A stretch of DNA of 64,000 bases from positions 327,426 to 391,425 of the forward strand of contig NW_006920411.1 in assembly GCF_000344685.1 (NCBI RefSeq), given 5' to 3'. This document shows positions 21,577-33,756 of the stretch, piece after piece. Position 1 is the stretch's first letter; every line of letters begins with the position of its first letter. This DNA is from Gloeophyllum trabeum ATCC 11539 (lineage: Eukaryota; Basidiomycota; Agaricomycetes; Gloeophyllales; Gloeophyllaceae). Below the pieces are notes generated by a model. It saw nothing but the letters and a program-made list of their open reading frames with translations. It ran no database searches and was not told the DNA's origin. A program made the translations under genes and the position numbers.

Positions 21577-23732
21577 ATGGCGGACGTTGAGGCTGGTGGT
21601 CCCAGCCGGCCGAGATATAACAAGCGACCTCCATCCTACATCCAAATGGCCCCTAAACGCGCGATACAATCCTTCGAGAACTTAGTTGCTTTGGCAAACT
21701 ATGAAGAGCGGCTTAGTGAAGCGAGAAAGATGGTCTGGAGAGACAGAGGGGAGCCCGTGGCAGAAGTGGATGATTTGTGGGAGTGCTTAGAGCACGCCGG
21801 CAGAGGGGGGATGAGTGCGTGTTCCGTTTCCTTCGCGTGTATCTTCTGTTTCTGAATGTGTGCCAACCTGGACCAACTTCAGGAGCTGGTGCCCTCGCAT
21901 TCAATATCCGGGCAGGGGTTAATCTCTTCCTGTTAGCCTTCAGACTGAGGAGACTGTCCAGGTCGGTGAACACTCGGTCCTTCCTACCGTGCAGCCTCAG
22001 TTTGATGCCTCCCACAGGAAGTTATGGCTATCGTATGTGCGCACCGCGATCTTTGGCCCGGACACCTTGCGCTTCACGGCCATGTTCGGTTCCTTCGTCT
22101 TTCTCTACAAGTTCATATTGAATGCGCTACCTATATTGCGGCCCTCACCCACGCATTCCCGCCGCCTGTCCTTCAGGGAGTCTGCACTGGAAGAGGAGGA
22201 CGACTTGGAGGCATCTGGAACGTCTACCCCGATCACCCCCGGGTCCGCTACCCCTCTGGCCATGACGCCGAGACGCCCTATGCTGTCCGAGCGACGGCCG
22301 CGGCTATCCCTGAGCGCGAGCGCCCAGCAGGTGCTGATCAGGAAGCAGACGCGACGCTGGCATGCCATTGCTGCCGGCTCGATCGCGGGTGCAGTTGCAG
22401 TCATGTTCGAAAAACGGGCGAATCGAGTGGCTGTTGCTCAGCAGATGTTCGTGAGAGGACTGCAAGGCTCGTATAATGCCTTTACCTCGAAGCGAGGGAT
22501 CCGTGTACCCCACGGGGACGTCATCGTGTTTTCTTTATGGTGTGTTCCCTGCGAATCTGTCTCAATTGGAGCTAATCACTCGAGTATCTCAGCTGTGGGC
22601 AGATCTTGTACGGCTTCCTCCTCCGACCCGACACCCTTCCACACTCTTACAACAAATGGTGTGCGATATTTCTACGATTCCACCGGTTCTGCTGAGTTTC
22701 CCGAGACAGGATAGAAGCAGCGTCCATGACACCTCCAGGAGCCATCCGCATGAATCGAGATCTCGTCAGGGACGGCAAATTTAACATTGCCGATCTCGAA
22801 GGCATCCTTCGCCGAGACGTAAGTCTTGTTCGACCTTCGTCTCCCATCTTTTGTTGATTTTCTGAGCTAGGACGTTACCCCACACAACCGGACCGTTCTC
22901 CTTGATCTCTACAAGAGCGCGACATCGTCCTCGCCCTCGTACGGTCCCCACTTCGGTCCATGTGAGGCCGTCCACCCGATGATCGATTCGTGCATGTGGC
23001 TGCCCCTTCCACGTTTTATGGATGTATTCAAGTGGATGCTCCCGATCTACGGCGCACTGCACTTTATCCCCATGCTGCTGTTCAAGCGGGCGGCGTTCAT
23101 GAAGGACCCCAAGCATATGCTTCTCAGGGCGGGTTGGGGGACAACACGCAGTTCGGCGTTCTTGGGGACGTTTGTGTTGATTTACCAAGGTAGGGTACCA
23201 TGTATGTGCGGCAGGGACATACTAATGTCTGTCGCTGGCAGCGTTTTTCTGCTTCAAGCATTGGATGTACTCATCACTATCTTCGAGACCCTCCTCACCC
23301 ATCCCACAGTGGCTGCTGAACATGCTCATTTCGAAGCCGTCATTCTGGCTCGGCGGCCTCCTTGCGGGGTTGTCGCTGTTCGTTGAAGAGAAGAGGCGTC
23401 GCGGAGAGCTGGCGATGTACGTCCTGCCCAAGGGACTGCAAAGCGCGTGGGTGATGGCGCGGGGTAAGGGCCTCGTGTTCAAGACGGGGAAATTTGGCGA
23501 GCCGCTGGTGAGTGGTGGATTGCATGGGTTCTTCGGGTATAGGCTGATTGGCCGTGGAATAGCTGACGGCACTCGGTATGGGAATGGTCATGAGTATCTA
23601 TCAGGTTCGTCCGCTGATGTGCTTAGTGTGTTACGGCCTGGCCTTTGTGCTCATGTTGCTTTCTAGAACGACCCGCAGTATCTGTCTGGTCTTGTCCGGC
23701 GGATTCTGTACCAATTCATCGGCCCGAATTGA
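21577..23732 (+). CDS. TMEM135-like multi-pass membrane protein
   Basis: Nine exons (21577-21814, 21883-21961, 22018-22539, 22593-22658, 22710-22818, 22871-23189, 23242-23507, 23563-23604, 23667-23732) give 568 residues. Features in order: FNIRAGVNLFLLAFRL, WLSYVRTAIFGPDTLRF, hydrophobic MFGSFVFLYKFILNALPIL, a Ser/Thr/Pro-rich loop, helix WHAIAAGSIAGAVAVMFE, LYGFLLRPDTLPHSYNKW, CEAVHPMIDSCMW, several further spans, and YVLPKGLQSAWVMA near the end. The RPDTLPxSY string and the Cys/His segment recall TMEM135, a peroxisome/mitochondrion-associated membrane protein linked in animals to mitochondrial dynamics and lipid handling. The assignment rests on recalled motifs, not on a search. Most introns are 50-60 bases. 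Confidence 0.72.
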
Positions 23733-24653
23733 GATGGGCACTTCCGAACACATATCTGATGATAAGACGAGAGGCAGGAAAGGAATTACAGTCCTGAAGG
23801 ATCATCGAAACGCGAGTACCCATCAACTTATATGTAATAATGTAATCATTGCTCGATACCATTTACACTGGCCACACCAATATAGCCATAGCTCAGTCGG
23901 ATTATGAAACATCACAGCTTCGAGGAATCGACTGCTGCTCTGACCAGCGACACTATCTTGCATTTCACTCTTGCGGCAGGTCCAGGGAGAAGTGAGGCAA
24001 GTTTCATAAATACCGGTATCGGCGAGCTGCTCGACCCCGGTCTGCTACAATGACAAAATTCCAGGAGATCCTGTGCCTTCAGCTATGCTACAGGCTCCCT
24101 TCACCCGCCACGAGTACAGATACAATATAGCAATCCGTTCAAAGCAGGCTCCCCCCAATGGCTCGTTATTGGGGCTGTCGAGGTACTGAAGTAGGCAACA
24201 CCAGACTTGTCGTCGGGGCTATACATGAGAGGTGGGATACGCGGGATTGCAAGGAGCCATAGTTCCGCTCTGGTTGATCCCAAATATCGACGCCGCCAGT
24301 AGCACAGAGACGTCTTCAGTATTTGACTGAGTCCGGCTGCGAGGAACTTGACCCCGATGTACATGGAAAACTCTGCATCACACGGTGATGTCTGATCACG
24401 ACGTGCGGATTTTATCTGTACATCTACAGCCCAAGTTGGTCAACGCCATGATGCAAGGGTCTGAGAGGACCGACGTACGAGGCAGTATATCAACGGCGCA
24501 GGAATCATCTTGCATTTGCGTCCGATGAAGTATCATCTGCCAGTGGAAATGATGCTGTGTCTCGGGACGTGATTCATCCTGTCCCAAGTGCGACACACTC
24601 CGTTCTATACGTCTCAGACAAATCCATCAAAAGGACACTGGCATGCCAGCAAT
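23733..24653. other. Intergenic, possible gene remnant
   Basis: No complete gene. On the minus strand at 24,101-24,364 an 87-codon frame (IPRIPPLMYSPDDKSGVAYF region) has protein-like composition, but I found neither a convincing start nor upstream exons. It may be a fragment of a larger, decayed gene. Confidence 0.3.
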
Positions 24654-26054
24654 TCATGGAACGTAGTCGGAGTCATCCGAGTTGTCCGGAGCCAAGACTG
24701 GCTCCTCGCCGCCGCCGTCGAACAAATTACCGACACTCTCGTCACTGTCAGACTGCGTGTGTTCTTCTGGCGTATCATGGGTTGCCGAATTTTCATCGCG
24801 GGCTGCTGGACTGGCAGTTACGCTGCCGCCCGCAGGCGTCTTCCTGGTGTGGACCTGCTCAAGACCGCGGCGCGGCGTGCTTTTCTTTTGCCCTCTTTTC
24901 CGCGATCTTGAGTCCTCGTTAGCGTCCGTGTTGTTATTGTGATTCTCCATATCTTCTTCCCATTCCTCTGGGATGTGAGGAGCGACGAGACTTGCTACGT
25001 GTTCTTGCACAAGCATACCAAGCGCTACTAAAGCGCTGCCGTCAAACGCCTTGTACATGTCTCTCCGTAGCTGGGCCTGACCCCGACGATGTCTCTTGGG
25101 GCGAGAAGTCTTGTGCTTCGAATTTGCTTGAGATGAAGGCCCGTCGCGGCGAGTCTCCGCGATGGAACCGGTGGATTCATCGCCGCTCCCGCCGTCTCCT
25201 TCGGAGCTCCCTTCGCTTTCTTCACTCTCTTGGATATTTCCACCTTGCATTGTACTGATTTCAGGGGAAGATGAATTGGCCCGAGTATCTGACCCATCGT
25301 CCGCCTCCGCTGCCTGGAGCCTTTTCATTCTCCTAATTTTCTTGATCAGTCTTGCTTCTCTTGAGGCGTCAAACAGTTGACCTTTCCCAGAGTAATGAAC
25401 TGAAGCGAAGTGATGTATAATTTTCAGCAGATCCTGCAGTTGCAGGTCAGACCCAATCGAGAAAAGGAGGCCTCAGCTACTGACCGACGAAGGTATTGCC
25501 CAGTTGTAAAGAGGATCGCGACCCTGCGCATTGTCAAGTGTTGCCTTATATCCGACGTCTGTCGTGACAATTCCCTGGGAAGACGGTTGACTGCGCGACG
25601 TGCCAGAAACAGGCGAAAGACCTGGCAGGAAATTGTAATCTTCTGCGAATTCCCTCCGCCTCTTCGCTCTCCTGTCCTTCACTTCCTGAGCAGCACGTTT
25701 CTTGCCGCGGGAGCCATTGTCTCCGCCCGGCGTAGTACCATCCTCAATCCCATGTGCTTTCGCTTCGACCAGACTTCGATCGAGTTCAGACGATTCACCC
25801 TCTTCCTCTTCTGTCCTTGCCGCACGCAACCTGCGAGGCACTTGTCCCAGTCCACCAGCATCTCTCGCGAAGAGATTCCCTCGCGTATCCTGCACAGTGT
25901 ATTTCGCTATTCGCGGACGAAGACCACGCGAGAAAGTGTCCCCAGCGTTTACAGCATCTTGAGCTTTGGCCGGTAGAGACGAAGGTACCCGTGTGCCGTC
26001 AGGATGAACGCGAAGGGCGGCAACGTCGTGTACTGTCGTGTTCCGTCGTCCCAT
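24654..26054 (-). CDS. Uncharacterised, probably nuclear protein with acidic C-terminus
   Basis: Two exons (26054-25485, 25433-24654) give 449 residues. The start is the ATG at 26054 (MGRRNTTVHDVAALR). A basic cluster, KKRAAQEVKDRRAKRRRE, around residues 130-150 is a likely bipartite nuclear signal. The intron sits just before DLLKIIHHFASVHYSGKGQLF. A second conserved-looking block is RRDMYKAFDGSALVALGMLVQEHV, and between the two lies an acidic Ser-rich stretch. The C-terminus is Asp/Glu/Ser-rich and ends DNSDDSDYVP. I recall similar block order in unnamed Agaricomycete proteins but cannot attach a domain name. RNA polymerase I factor (Rrn9-like) was considered but is not supported by a specific motif. 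Confidence 0.72.
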
Positions 26055-26343
26055 TATCAATCAAGGCATTTTCGTTGGTGAGTTATGGTCGCCAGGGAAT
26101 CCGGTCGAAGTGGACCTTGCGGCTTGGAAGCCTGAGCCACAGTTACATACAGCTCGGCTGTTCCCGGCTTCAGGTACTGTGTCGGGCCTCGGCGGCTTTC
26201 GGACGCTAGCTCTCTGCCACATTGCTGCCACAGTCCATATAGCTATGTGAAATTACTGTTGTATTGCGGCGATGAACGGTACGTTCTGGTAGACTAAGTT
26301 TATCTATGCACATCGTTACGGGGAAGAAGGTGGTCAATGCAGA

Positions 26344-28134
26344 TCATGGTGACACGGCACCAGCGATGTCGTAGGTCAAACGTCTCCTGGGTGGAATCAC
26401 GCTCGTGCCGGGCAGCAGGGGCCTTGCCGCATTGAGGACTCCAGGAAGACGCACACGAGACCTTTTACTTCGAGTATCTCGCTGGGGTCCGGAGAGTGAT
26501 GCATAGGATGGAGGCATTTGCCCGCTACGGCCCGGGCCGTGCTGAGGGACTATGTCCACTTTCTGGCGAATTAATGGAGTATCACGACCACCTGCAGAAG
26601 AGAATTCGGATGCTAGAAAGGGGTACATGGCTACCTCGTACTGCAAGCATCTGAGCAATATGCAATTTATAGGGTTAGTATGACGCACCAGCACGACGAA
26701 TCCGGGAAAGAAACAGCTTGGGGTAAGGTCGTCCGCGACCAAGATTTCGCCGTTGAGCGTACATCTGGTTTGATTGTGGGTTGGTTTATCATCCGGTTTC
26801 CACCACGCAGCGCTCTCGATCTTTGTAACGGATACAATGTTAACCTGGTCCTCCGGAATACTGCGAGGACGGTCATCGAGTCCACTATGGAGGGCTTGAT
26901 CTTTCTCGAAGCCCAATTTTCTCATCAACTTCACCTGTGGGGCATGCTCAGACGTTAGAAGGTCGAGTACCAGCGGATCGTCCGTCTCGACGGTCAAGAT
27001 ACACCGAATGACCGAACCTCTGACATAGCAGAGCTACAAAACTCGGTAAGAAGTGGGAACGCAAGCACGAAGGTATCATGGTGTAACTCGCCGGATTTTC
27101 AACCTGGAGCTGAGACCGCTGTAAACACGCAAAGCTGATGTGAAGGATTGCGGCTCACTTTGCATGTGACAGCGATGGGTCTGCCAGTCACCGTCGTGCC
27201 CACGACGAGAGTAGATTCCGGCGCGCTCCAGCCGTTTGGGTCAAGACCGTATCCCAGAAATGGTGGATCCCCTGGGCATGTGGGCTGTATTAGCGCCGGC
27301 CTGTCTTGTAATCCAGTAAGCGGCATTAATTCGACTGGAGCGACAAGTCTGCATCCACAACTAAATAAGGATAGCCAGCAAGATCTAACCTGCTTACTTA
27401 TCGTCTGGACGTAACAAATGATCCCTGTCAAAAGTCAGCTGGACTTCATACTGGACCTCCCATCCCTTGGTGTTGTCATAACAGGTAGGTGGAAGAAGAA
27501 AAGATCGCCGAATGTCACCATCCAATTGGAGGAATGCTTTCCTGGGGATTACGAAGGAAAATGGCCATACGTATTGTCCGCTGAAGGTGCCACATCGGTC
27601 GGATGAAGACGACCAAAGAGTTCGTTTCATTTCCAGAAATACGTTACTCGATATGCGGCAGTCTATCTTCCCGCGATACTGAGTGGAAGAACAGGTGCAA
27701 GTAGACGAGCTTACCATAACAGAGATCTCTTTTACTCGTTCTTCATGCTTGATGTTGAGCTCTAATTCCCCTTGCAGCATGTCCCCATCATGATATAAAG
27801 GAAGACCTTCTTGGCCTGATAAGCGACTCCATATTTTCAGCGTCGCCCATCGATATCCAAGCGTATTGGTCATGTAATATGGATGCAGGACTCGAGTATC
27901 TTCCGCTAGGTCCTATTAGCGCCTCGGAAGCGGTGATGAGTGGGGAGTGGTGCGTACAAGTCCGAGTGGGAAGTGGGATTGCCGAAGTCCCCTCGCTGCT
28001 GGCTTGACATTCCAAAGCCGGACCCACGTCATCACTAGAGTTATAACATTGCCAGTCGGTACACCCACAAAGCCCGAGCAATACAGTACTTGCCTTACGG
28101 TTGCATACGGCGGTGGATCTTCCGTCGTCGCCAT
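26344..28134 (-). CDS. Arrestin-like protein with PPxY motifs
   Basis: Six exons (28134-28099, 27912-27715, 27678-27398, 27348-27159, 27033-26689, 26640-26344) give 448 residues. The arrestin N-domain pattern shows in YRWATLKIWSRL, LPLYHDGDMLQGELELN, VKEISV, FLEMKRTLW, WPFSFVIP and WEVQYEVQLTF. The C-domain has LVAPVELMPLT, GYGLDPNGW and ILTVETDDPLVLDLL. PPPY lies at residues 7-10 (EDPPPYAT) and PPSY near the C-terminus (MPPSYASL). In fungi arrestin-related adaptors use PPxY to recruit the ubiquitin ligase Rsp5 to membrane transporters; that role is inferred here. The short first exon carries the first PPxY. An upstream exon cannot be excluded. Confidence 0.78.
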
Positions 28135-28980
28135 GAAAGACAATAGGGAAGGGGAGTCGCTTTATATATAGCCACTCCGGGCAAGCGCCAAGGTCGTAGT
28201 AGGTGACCGGCGTGTGGCCTGATCACCTGCACACATACCGACGAAATGCAGTGCATGGAGGCTCCATTTGATATCTCAATCATGGTCTTGTTCCAGCTGC
28301 ATAACCAATCAGTGGGTAATCTGGGATGTAATAACAGTTAGCCACCTGAGTTAGTTATGCCATAGGGCTGCATGTGCAGTTTTGGTTTTGTTTGAACTTG
28401 CCGTGTCAGGGGTGTCAGGCCTACTCTGAAATGTCAGGGCAAGAAACTCTCGACCTTATCATACCGATATACAGGGCAGGGGTCGGGTCTTACTGTAGGC
28501 CGTACTACAGCCCCGGTAGCCTGAGCGCTGCGTTGGGCTAGGGTGTTCCGAACCAGCCGCTAGACAATGCGATCAATCAAGGGGTCCATGGATCCATAAA
28601 GACGACACAATGACGTCTGACAGACGGAGTAGGTCCACCAGAATAGCCCCATTGAAGCCTAAAACGAAAGTGAAGTAGCATTGCCATGGACGAGACATGG
28701 ATACAAGAATAGAATACAAGATTTGATATTATAGCAATAGATATATCGAGCAAGACGTCAGACCTTGGGTGGTATCGCGTTTCAATGGTTGAGGACCTGT
28801 GGAGACACTTCCTATTTCCCTTCGTTGGAGAACCAGCATCATTAATGGGGCGTGGCTTGGCCCTCGCGGTTCACATATTTTTCTATTTTCCCTGGCCTAG
28901 AACCGGAAAGTTAGCCCCCGCCGTTGCATGGAATGTGCATTATATCTTTACCATCAATCAAGCCCCTCGTGACACTCGAG
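28135..28980. other. Intergenic, no gene supported
   Basis: Low coding potential on both strands. It lies upstream of the arrestin-like gene and downstream of the AT-hook gene. No repeat or RNA gene was recognised. Confidence 0.45.
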
Positions 28981-31634
28981 CTATTCTGTACAGTCATAGA
29001 TGATCAGAAACAGCGGTAAAAAGACTATGAAGGCCTGCATACCAGGTGAAGAGTCCATATTGGCGAGCTCATCTCTCTCCTCCTCATTCTCATTATCCCC
29101 ATTGACATCCGTGGATGCTCCCGCACGAGGCATTCGCATAAAACGGGGCGGTATTGACGATGATCGGCGCGAAAAAAGCTGGGTGCTCGGAACGAGGAAC
29201 ATCCTATTCCGCGGCGACTCAGCAGCCGACTCCAGCCCGTCCTCGCTGCGCGACCGCTCCAGCGTGATGGGCGGTGCCAACGCAGGTGTCGCAACCTCCC
29301 CTGGGACACCTGATGGATTGGGGGCACTCACGCCGCTGGAGCCATTCAGGCCGTCGCCGACCTCGTCATCATGTACGCCGGACGTCGTGAGCCGCTCGAC
29401 TTCGGTCGCAGAGTCGTGGGCGTCCTCTTCCGACTCCGGGGAAATATCTGGTGTCGGTGTACGAGAGACGACTATGATGTCGCTTCTGTATTTGCCCTTC
29501 CCCTTTGGTCGCCCCCGTTTTCTGGGACCATTCTTGGGATCATTTGTGCCTTGAGAGGCCTGTTCCTTACCCTTCCCTTTGTCCTTCCGGCCTTGACTGG
29601 AATTTATCACGGCCTGGTTCGCCAACAGATCCAGACCAGAGCTCTCCCTCGTAAGCGACGCAGGTGTTGTATTCTCAGGCCGATCATGGCTTGCGCTAGG
29701 CGTAGACTGCGTCTTCGAAGAGCTCGCCGTGCTCGAAGCAGCGGCCATCCTCCTGCGTTTAGGTACTGGAGACTCTGGAAGTTCCATGATAGGCAGCGGG
29801 CGAACCTGCCCATACGCGCCAGGACGCGGAGTGCGCATATTCCTCCCACTCGGAGTCGAAGGCCCTTGCTCGTCTTCGTTCCCCTGCACATGCGCAGCAG
29901 CGTCTATCAACGACTGCAACGGCGTGTGCGGCGTGGCCGACGACTGCTGCCTCGACAACGTCGACGGCGTCCGCGCGGACGTCCTGGACGTCGTCGGCGT
30001 CTGCGGCAGGTGCGGGAAGTGCCCAGGCGCGATCGGCACGAGCACCGGCCCCGCAGGCGTGCCCGTGAACGAAATCGGCAGGTACGCGTACGCCTGCTGG
30101 TGGTAGTTCATGTGTGGCATTGTGGCGGGCGTCACGTGCGCGGTGGTCGTCGTGTTCGCGGCGGTGGTCCGTCTGGGCGTCTTCGGTGTGGCTTGGACGC
30201 GCGCGTTGGCTTCCTCCTCCTTCTTGCGCTGTTTCTCCCTTTCCCTCTCCTCGGCCTCGAGCTTGCGCGTGATGCCTGCCATTATGCCAGCACGCTCGCG
30301 GCCCACTTTCCGCGCAGCTAAGAGGAGGTGCTCGGCTCGCGCGTCTGCGAGTAAAGGTTTACCGGCGGATGTGGACGGGCCTGCTATACCTGCCACATCT
30401 CTACCCTTTGGCCCTTTGGTTTTCTTCGCCTTTGCCGCCGACTGGGGCATGAGCGATGGTAGTAACGACTGTGTCTCTCGTCTGTAGTGGTCCGCTCTAC
30501 CTTTACCCTTGACATTGGGTGTGGCGGTCACGTTATCGTTCATATCATGCGTTTCCGCATCCTCAGTGCGTTCATCTTGAGATAGGTGCGCATCGGACTG
30601 AATAGGTGATGGAGGAGGCTGTTTCTTCTGTTTGGGCTTACGGGTTGGTTTCGGTTGGGCAGGAGCATCTGGCAAGGTAAGTGGCTCCATCAGTAGAATG
30701 GGACGCAGACTTGTGAGCTCGTTCTGCAGTTGCTGTATACGGAGATGGGCGCCTTCAAGCTTATTGATCTTGGGGTGAGCGAAAACCCTCATATAACGTA
30801 CCAGTCTCACCTTTTGCCTCAAGGCTTTAGCGTCGGAATCAAGGTTGTGTACTTCTCGAGCTAGCTCCTGTTAGCAATAAACGGAAGGTACGGACGACTT
30901 TAGCAAACTCATAAAACTTGAAAAGACTGAGAAGCAGGGCCAGAGTAATGTCCGTGGCAGCCGTTGACCCGAAGGGCACAGTCTGTCACCATCGATCACA
31001 GGCGAAAACATACGGAGGCAAGATAACGGGAGATAACTTTCCCTGAAGCATGTCTGGCATTCTGGCGGGACAAGCGTACGTACCTCTTCGCGATAAGTGG
31101 GATGGTTTCCTCTACTGCGATTCGAGATGAGAGCCTCTGCCATCCGGTCCCAGCCCTCCCTCTCTGCCTCCCATCTGATGCGTTCCTCTTCAGCTTGTCG
31201 TAAGAGAAAATCCCGTTGCCGGGTCAAGTGGGCAATAGTCTCAGCCTGCCTGACTAACTGGGAGGAGTCTGGATACGTCATTGAGGTGAGCCGCAATACC
31301 TGATATTCGGGGATCGTCTCTGGATCAAATATGAACGCTGACGTTTGGAACTCACTATTGTGGCCAGTTCCCTCTCTCTGGGAGTCAAGTCAGCGGAACC
31401 TCGGTCCAGCAAGCCCATATTCCGGATTTTCTGCTTCAATTCCTGGAACTCAATATGATCCAGAGGTTCAGGGGACGGACTACGTGAAGTCCGTGCCGCC
31501 GCATGATTCACAGATGAAGGCGGCGGCTCAGCAGGCGGCTCTTGCGGTGCTTCAGGAGGCAGAGGCGCAGGCGAGGGCGATAACGGGTGCATGATGTCCG
31601 ACAACTCTAGTGGCGGCGCCTCGTTGTTCGTCAT
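28981..31634 (-). CDS. Coiled-coil protein with AT-hook, probable nuclear
   Basis: Exons 31634-31356, 31299-31084, 30867-30811 and 30768-29043, plus the last five bases 28985-28981, give 760 residues. The N-terminus (MTNNEAPPLELSD) is Pro-rich. Residues about 100-215 form a long charged coiled coil (LVRQAETIAHLTRQRDFLL, ELAREVHNLDSDAKALRQK, KLEGAHLRIQQLQNEL). A second helix is rich in Glu/Lys/Arg. The middle is Ser/Thr/Pro-rich and probably disordered. An AT-hook, RKRGRPKGKGKYR, lies in the last third and suggests DNA minor-groove binding. The final intron (29042-28986, 57 bases) is in frame; if retained, the C-terminus becomes a hydrophobic tail instead of SSPE. I do not recognise an orthologue with known function. 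Confidence 0.75.
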
Positions 31635-31872
31635 GGCGGCGGCTGGCAGGGGCGGCGGCCACAGCGTCCTCGTGGTTCTGGGAAATGTGGGCGACGCTTG
31701 CGCCGACGCCAAACACTCGCAACGCGCCGTGGGCATCACGTGCACGGAAAGCTGCACGTGAGCCGTCCACACGCCACCGCTGCCTTGAATCCGTATTTGT
31801 GCGACCGCCTTCATTTCGGCGTCCATCTGGTCGAGTTCTGGTTTTGGTTCATTTCTTGGTCTTCGGCCAATA

Positions 31873-33304
31873 ATGGGCAACACATATCACTGCTTGACGT
31901 TTTCTCTGGTCGTCCTGCCCTCGGTCTTGCTTACGGCGTATTTCTTTGCGCAATTTCCGCGTCTGCCCCAGTCATTCCACGTCTATCCGTCTCTCGCCAG
32001 TTTGCCGCCGTCCAGCCGGTCATGGAGTATCTACCCGCCCGATTTCTACGAAGGGGGGCAATATGTTGACCTTCCGTACGGCAGGGTACGTCGACGCGCA
32101 TCTTCGAGTGGGTGCAGACGCTGAACGGCGCGATTGCGACACGTATGCAGATTCGGTACTGGGTGTTTGGCCCGGAGACGGGCAAGAAGGTCAGCTGCGC
32201 CCCAACGGATTGAATTGTGAGAACACGCGCTCAAAATCTGATAAGATCGTCTTTATACACGGGTTCTCAATCCCTGCGATTATATGGAAGGATGTGGCGC
32301 CAGAATTAGCGGCACGCGGGTTCCGTGTCCTACTCTTTGGTGCGTGGTTTCCGCCTGCGTAATATGAGAACTCTCTTCCTATGCTGTTCCCAGACCTGTA
32401 TGGACGAGGATACTCCGACGCACCCCAGACGGCCTATGACACAGCCCTGTACACGACGCAGCTCGCGTTGTTGATGCAGCATGTTAAATGGGATAAAGCT
32501 TACATTGCCGGTGTATCAATGGTAAGATCCAACGAATTCCCGAGAGAATACTGGCACGTAATCTTGCGTCCAGGGCGGAGGAATCGCCGCCGCTTTCACA
32601 GCTACCTTCCCTGATTTAGTAGACGACAAGATTGCCCTCGTCTGTCCAGCTGGCCTTATGGATGTACGTCTTATCCGTTTCTCGGTTGAGCGGCACTGAA
32701 TTTACTGCAGACGAGCGATATATCACGTACCATGAAATTCATGTCCTCCCCCGCTTTGCAAGCGGTCACCTCCAGCTCACCCTTCCGAGTGCGTCATACG
32801 ATATCCTCCCGACGTTACGCAAACTAACGTTCTTGATAGTTTTACCTGCGCCGATTAGCAAACTCGACTTCCGACACGGATCCCATCGCAGAGGTAAGCA
32901 CGTCCCCAGGTAAACCACGGCCATATCGCTCACGCCGCGTAGCTCGTGCGGATCCAATCAGCGTACCTACCAGGTTACAATCCCGCGCTCGCCTCGTCCC
33001 TCCGCGCGGGTCCACTTCGAGGTCTCAAACCAGCTGTCGAGACCCTCGGTCGCTCGGCACGCAAAGTGCTCCTGGTATGGGTAGGTCTCCTTCTCATACG
33101 TGTTTAGTAATCGAGAACGCTGACCTTAACCCTAAGGGCACCGCCGATAAAGTCGTCCCTTACAAATACTCCTCTGTTATGCAGGGTCTCCTGCCGAACT
33201 CGGAGCTAGTCACGATAGAGGACGGGCCCCATGATCTGACGCTTACCCATCCGAAACTCGTGACCGACGCTTTACTCCGATTCTTCGAGGACGCCTCCTC
33301 CTGA
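31873..33304 (+). CDS. Alpha/beta hydrolase with N-terminal membrane anchor
   Basis: Nine exons (31873-32085, 32151-32189, 32246-32339, 32394-32521, 32574-32663, 32711-32788, 32840-32893, 32943-33080, 33137-33304) give 333 residues. An N-terminal hydrophobic segment, LTFSLVVLPSVLLTAYFFA, should act as a signal or anchor. RYWVFGPETG, VFIHGFSIPAIIW (oxyanion loop) and DLYGRGYSD follow, then the nucleophile elbow GVSMGGG with Ser and the catalytic His in GPHDLTLTHP. The acid is probably the Asp of GTADKVVP. Substrate could be an ester, lipid or epoxide; nothing in the sequence decides this. The first exon begins about 240 bases from the start of the AT-hook gene on the other strand, so the two may share a promoter. 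Confidence 0.87.
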
Positions 33305-33756
33305 GTTGTTGAGGAGGATACGATATCGCAAGATTCGCTCCCCTCAACGATGTATCACTATTCCGGTGCTGCTCATCCCGGCATTGTACACTTCCGACAT
33401 AATCCGTCCTGATGTCACCCCATACTCGTTCGCTTCTCGCGCCGCCTTGTTGTTGTTCACCCTTACATGTAGCTTCTAGCTTCCTATTATTTCTGCCTTG
33501 TTTGGTTATCGGGTTTATGAGTAACCTACAGTATAGATTTCTAGTCATGCCTACCTTAGATCCGCAATACATGGACCTCTAGTATTTAATTAATTCCATG
33601 TGCGCTTCTCGGAATGACCACTGGTTTTTGGACCGCTCAGTGTTGTACCTATATCTGCGGCTCTATGGTGGGACACAATGCGGACACTTTATTAAACACT
33701 GCCCAGGATAGCACCCAATGACACTCAGGACAGCGGTAACAGAAATTCCGAGCATA
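33305..33756. other. Intergenic between convergent genes
   Basis: No gene. This is the 3' flank of both the alpha/beta hydrolase and GRDP copy A. Confidence 0.5.

Noticed and set aside
24101..24364. 87-codon gene on the minus strand
   Set aside because: Composition is protein-like, but no start context, upstream exons or known motif could be established.
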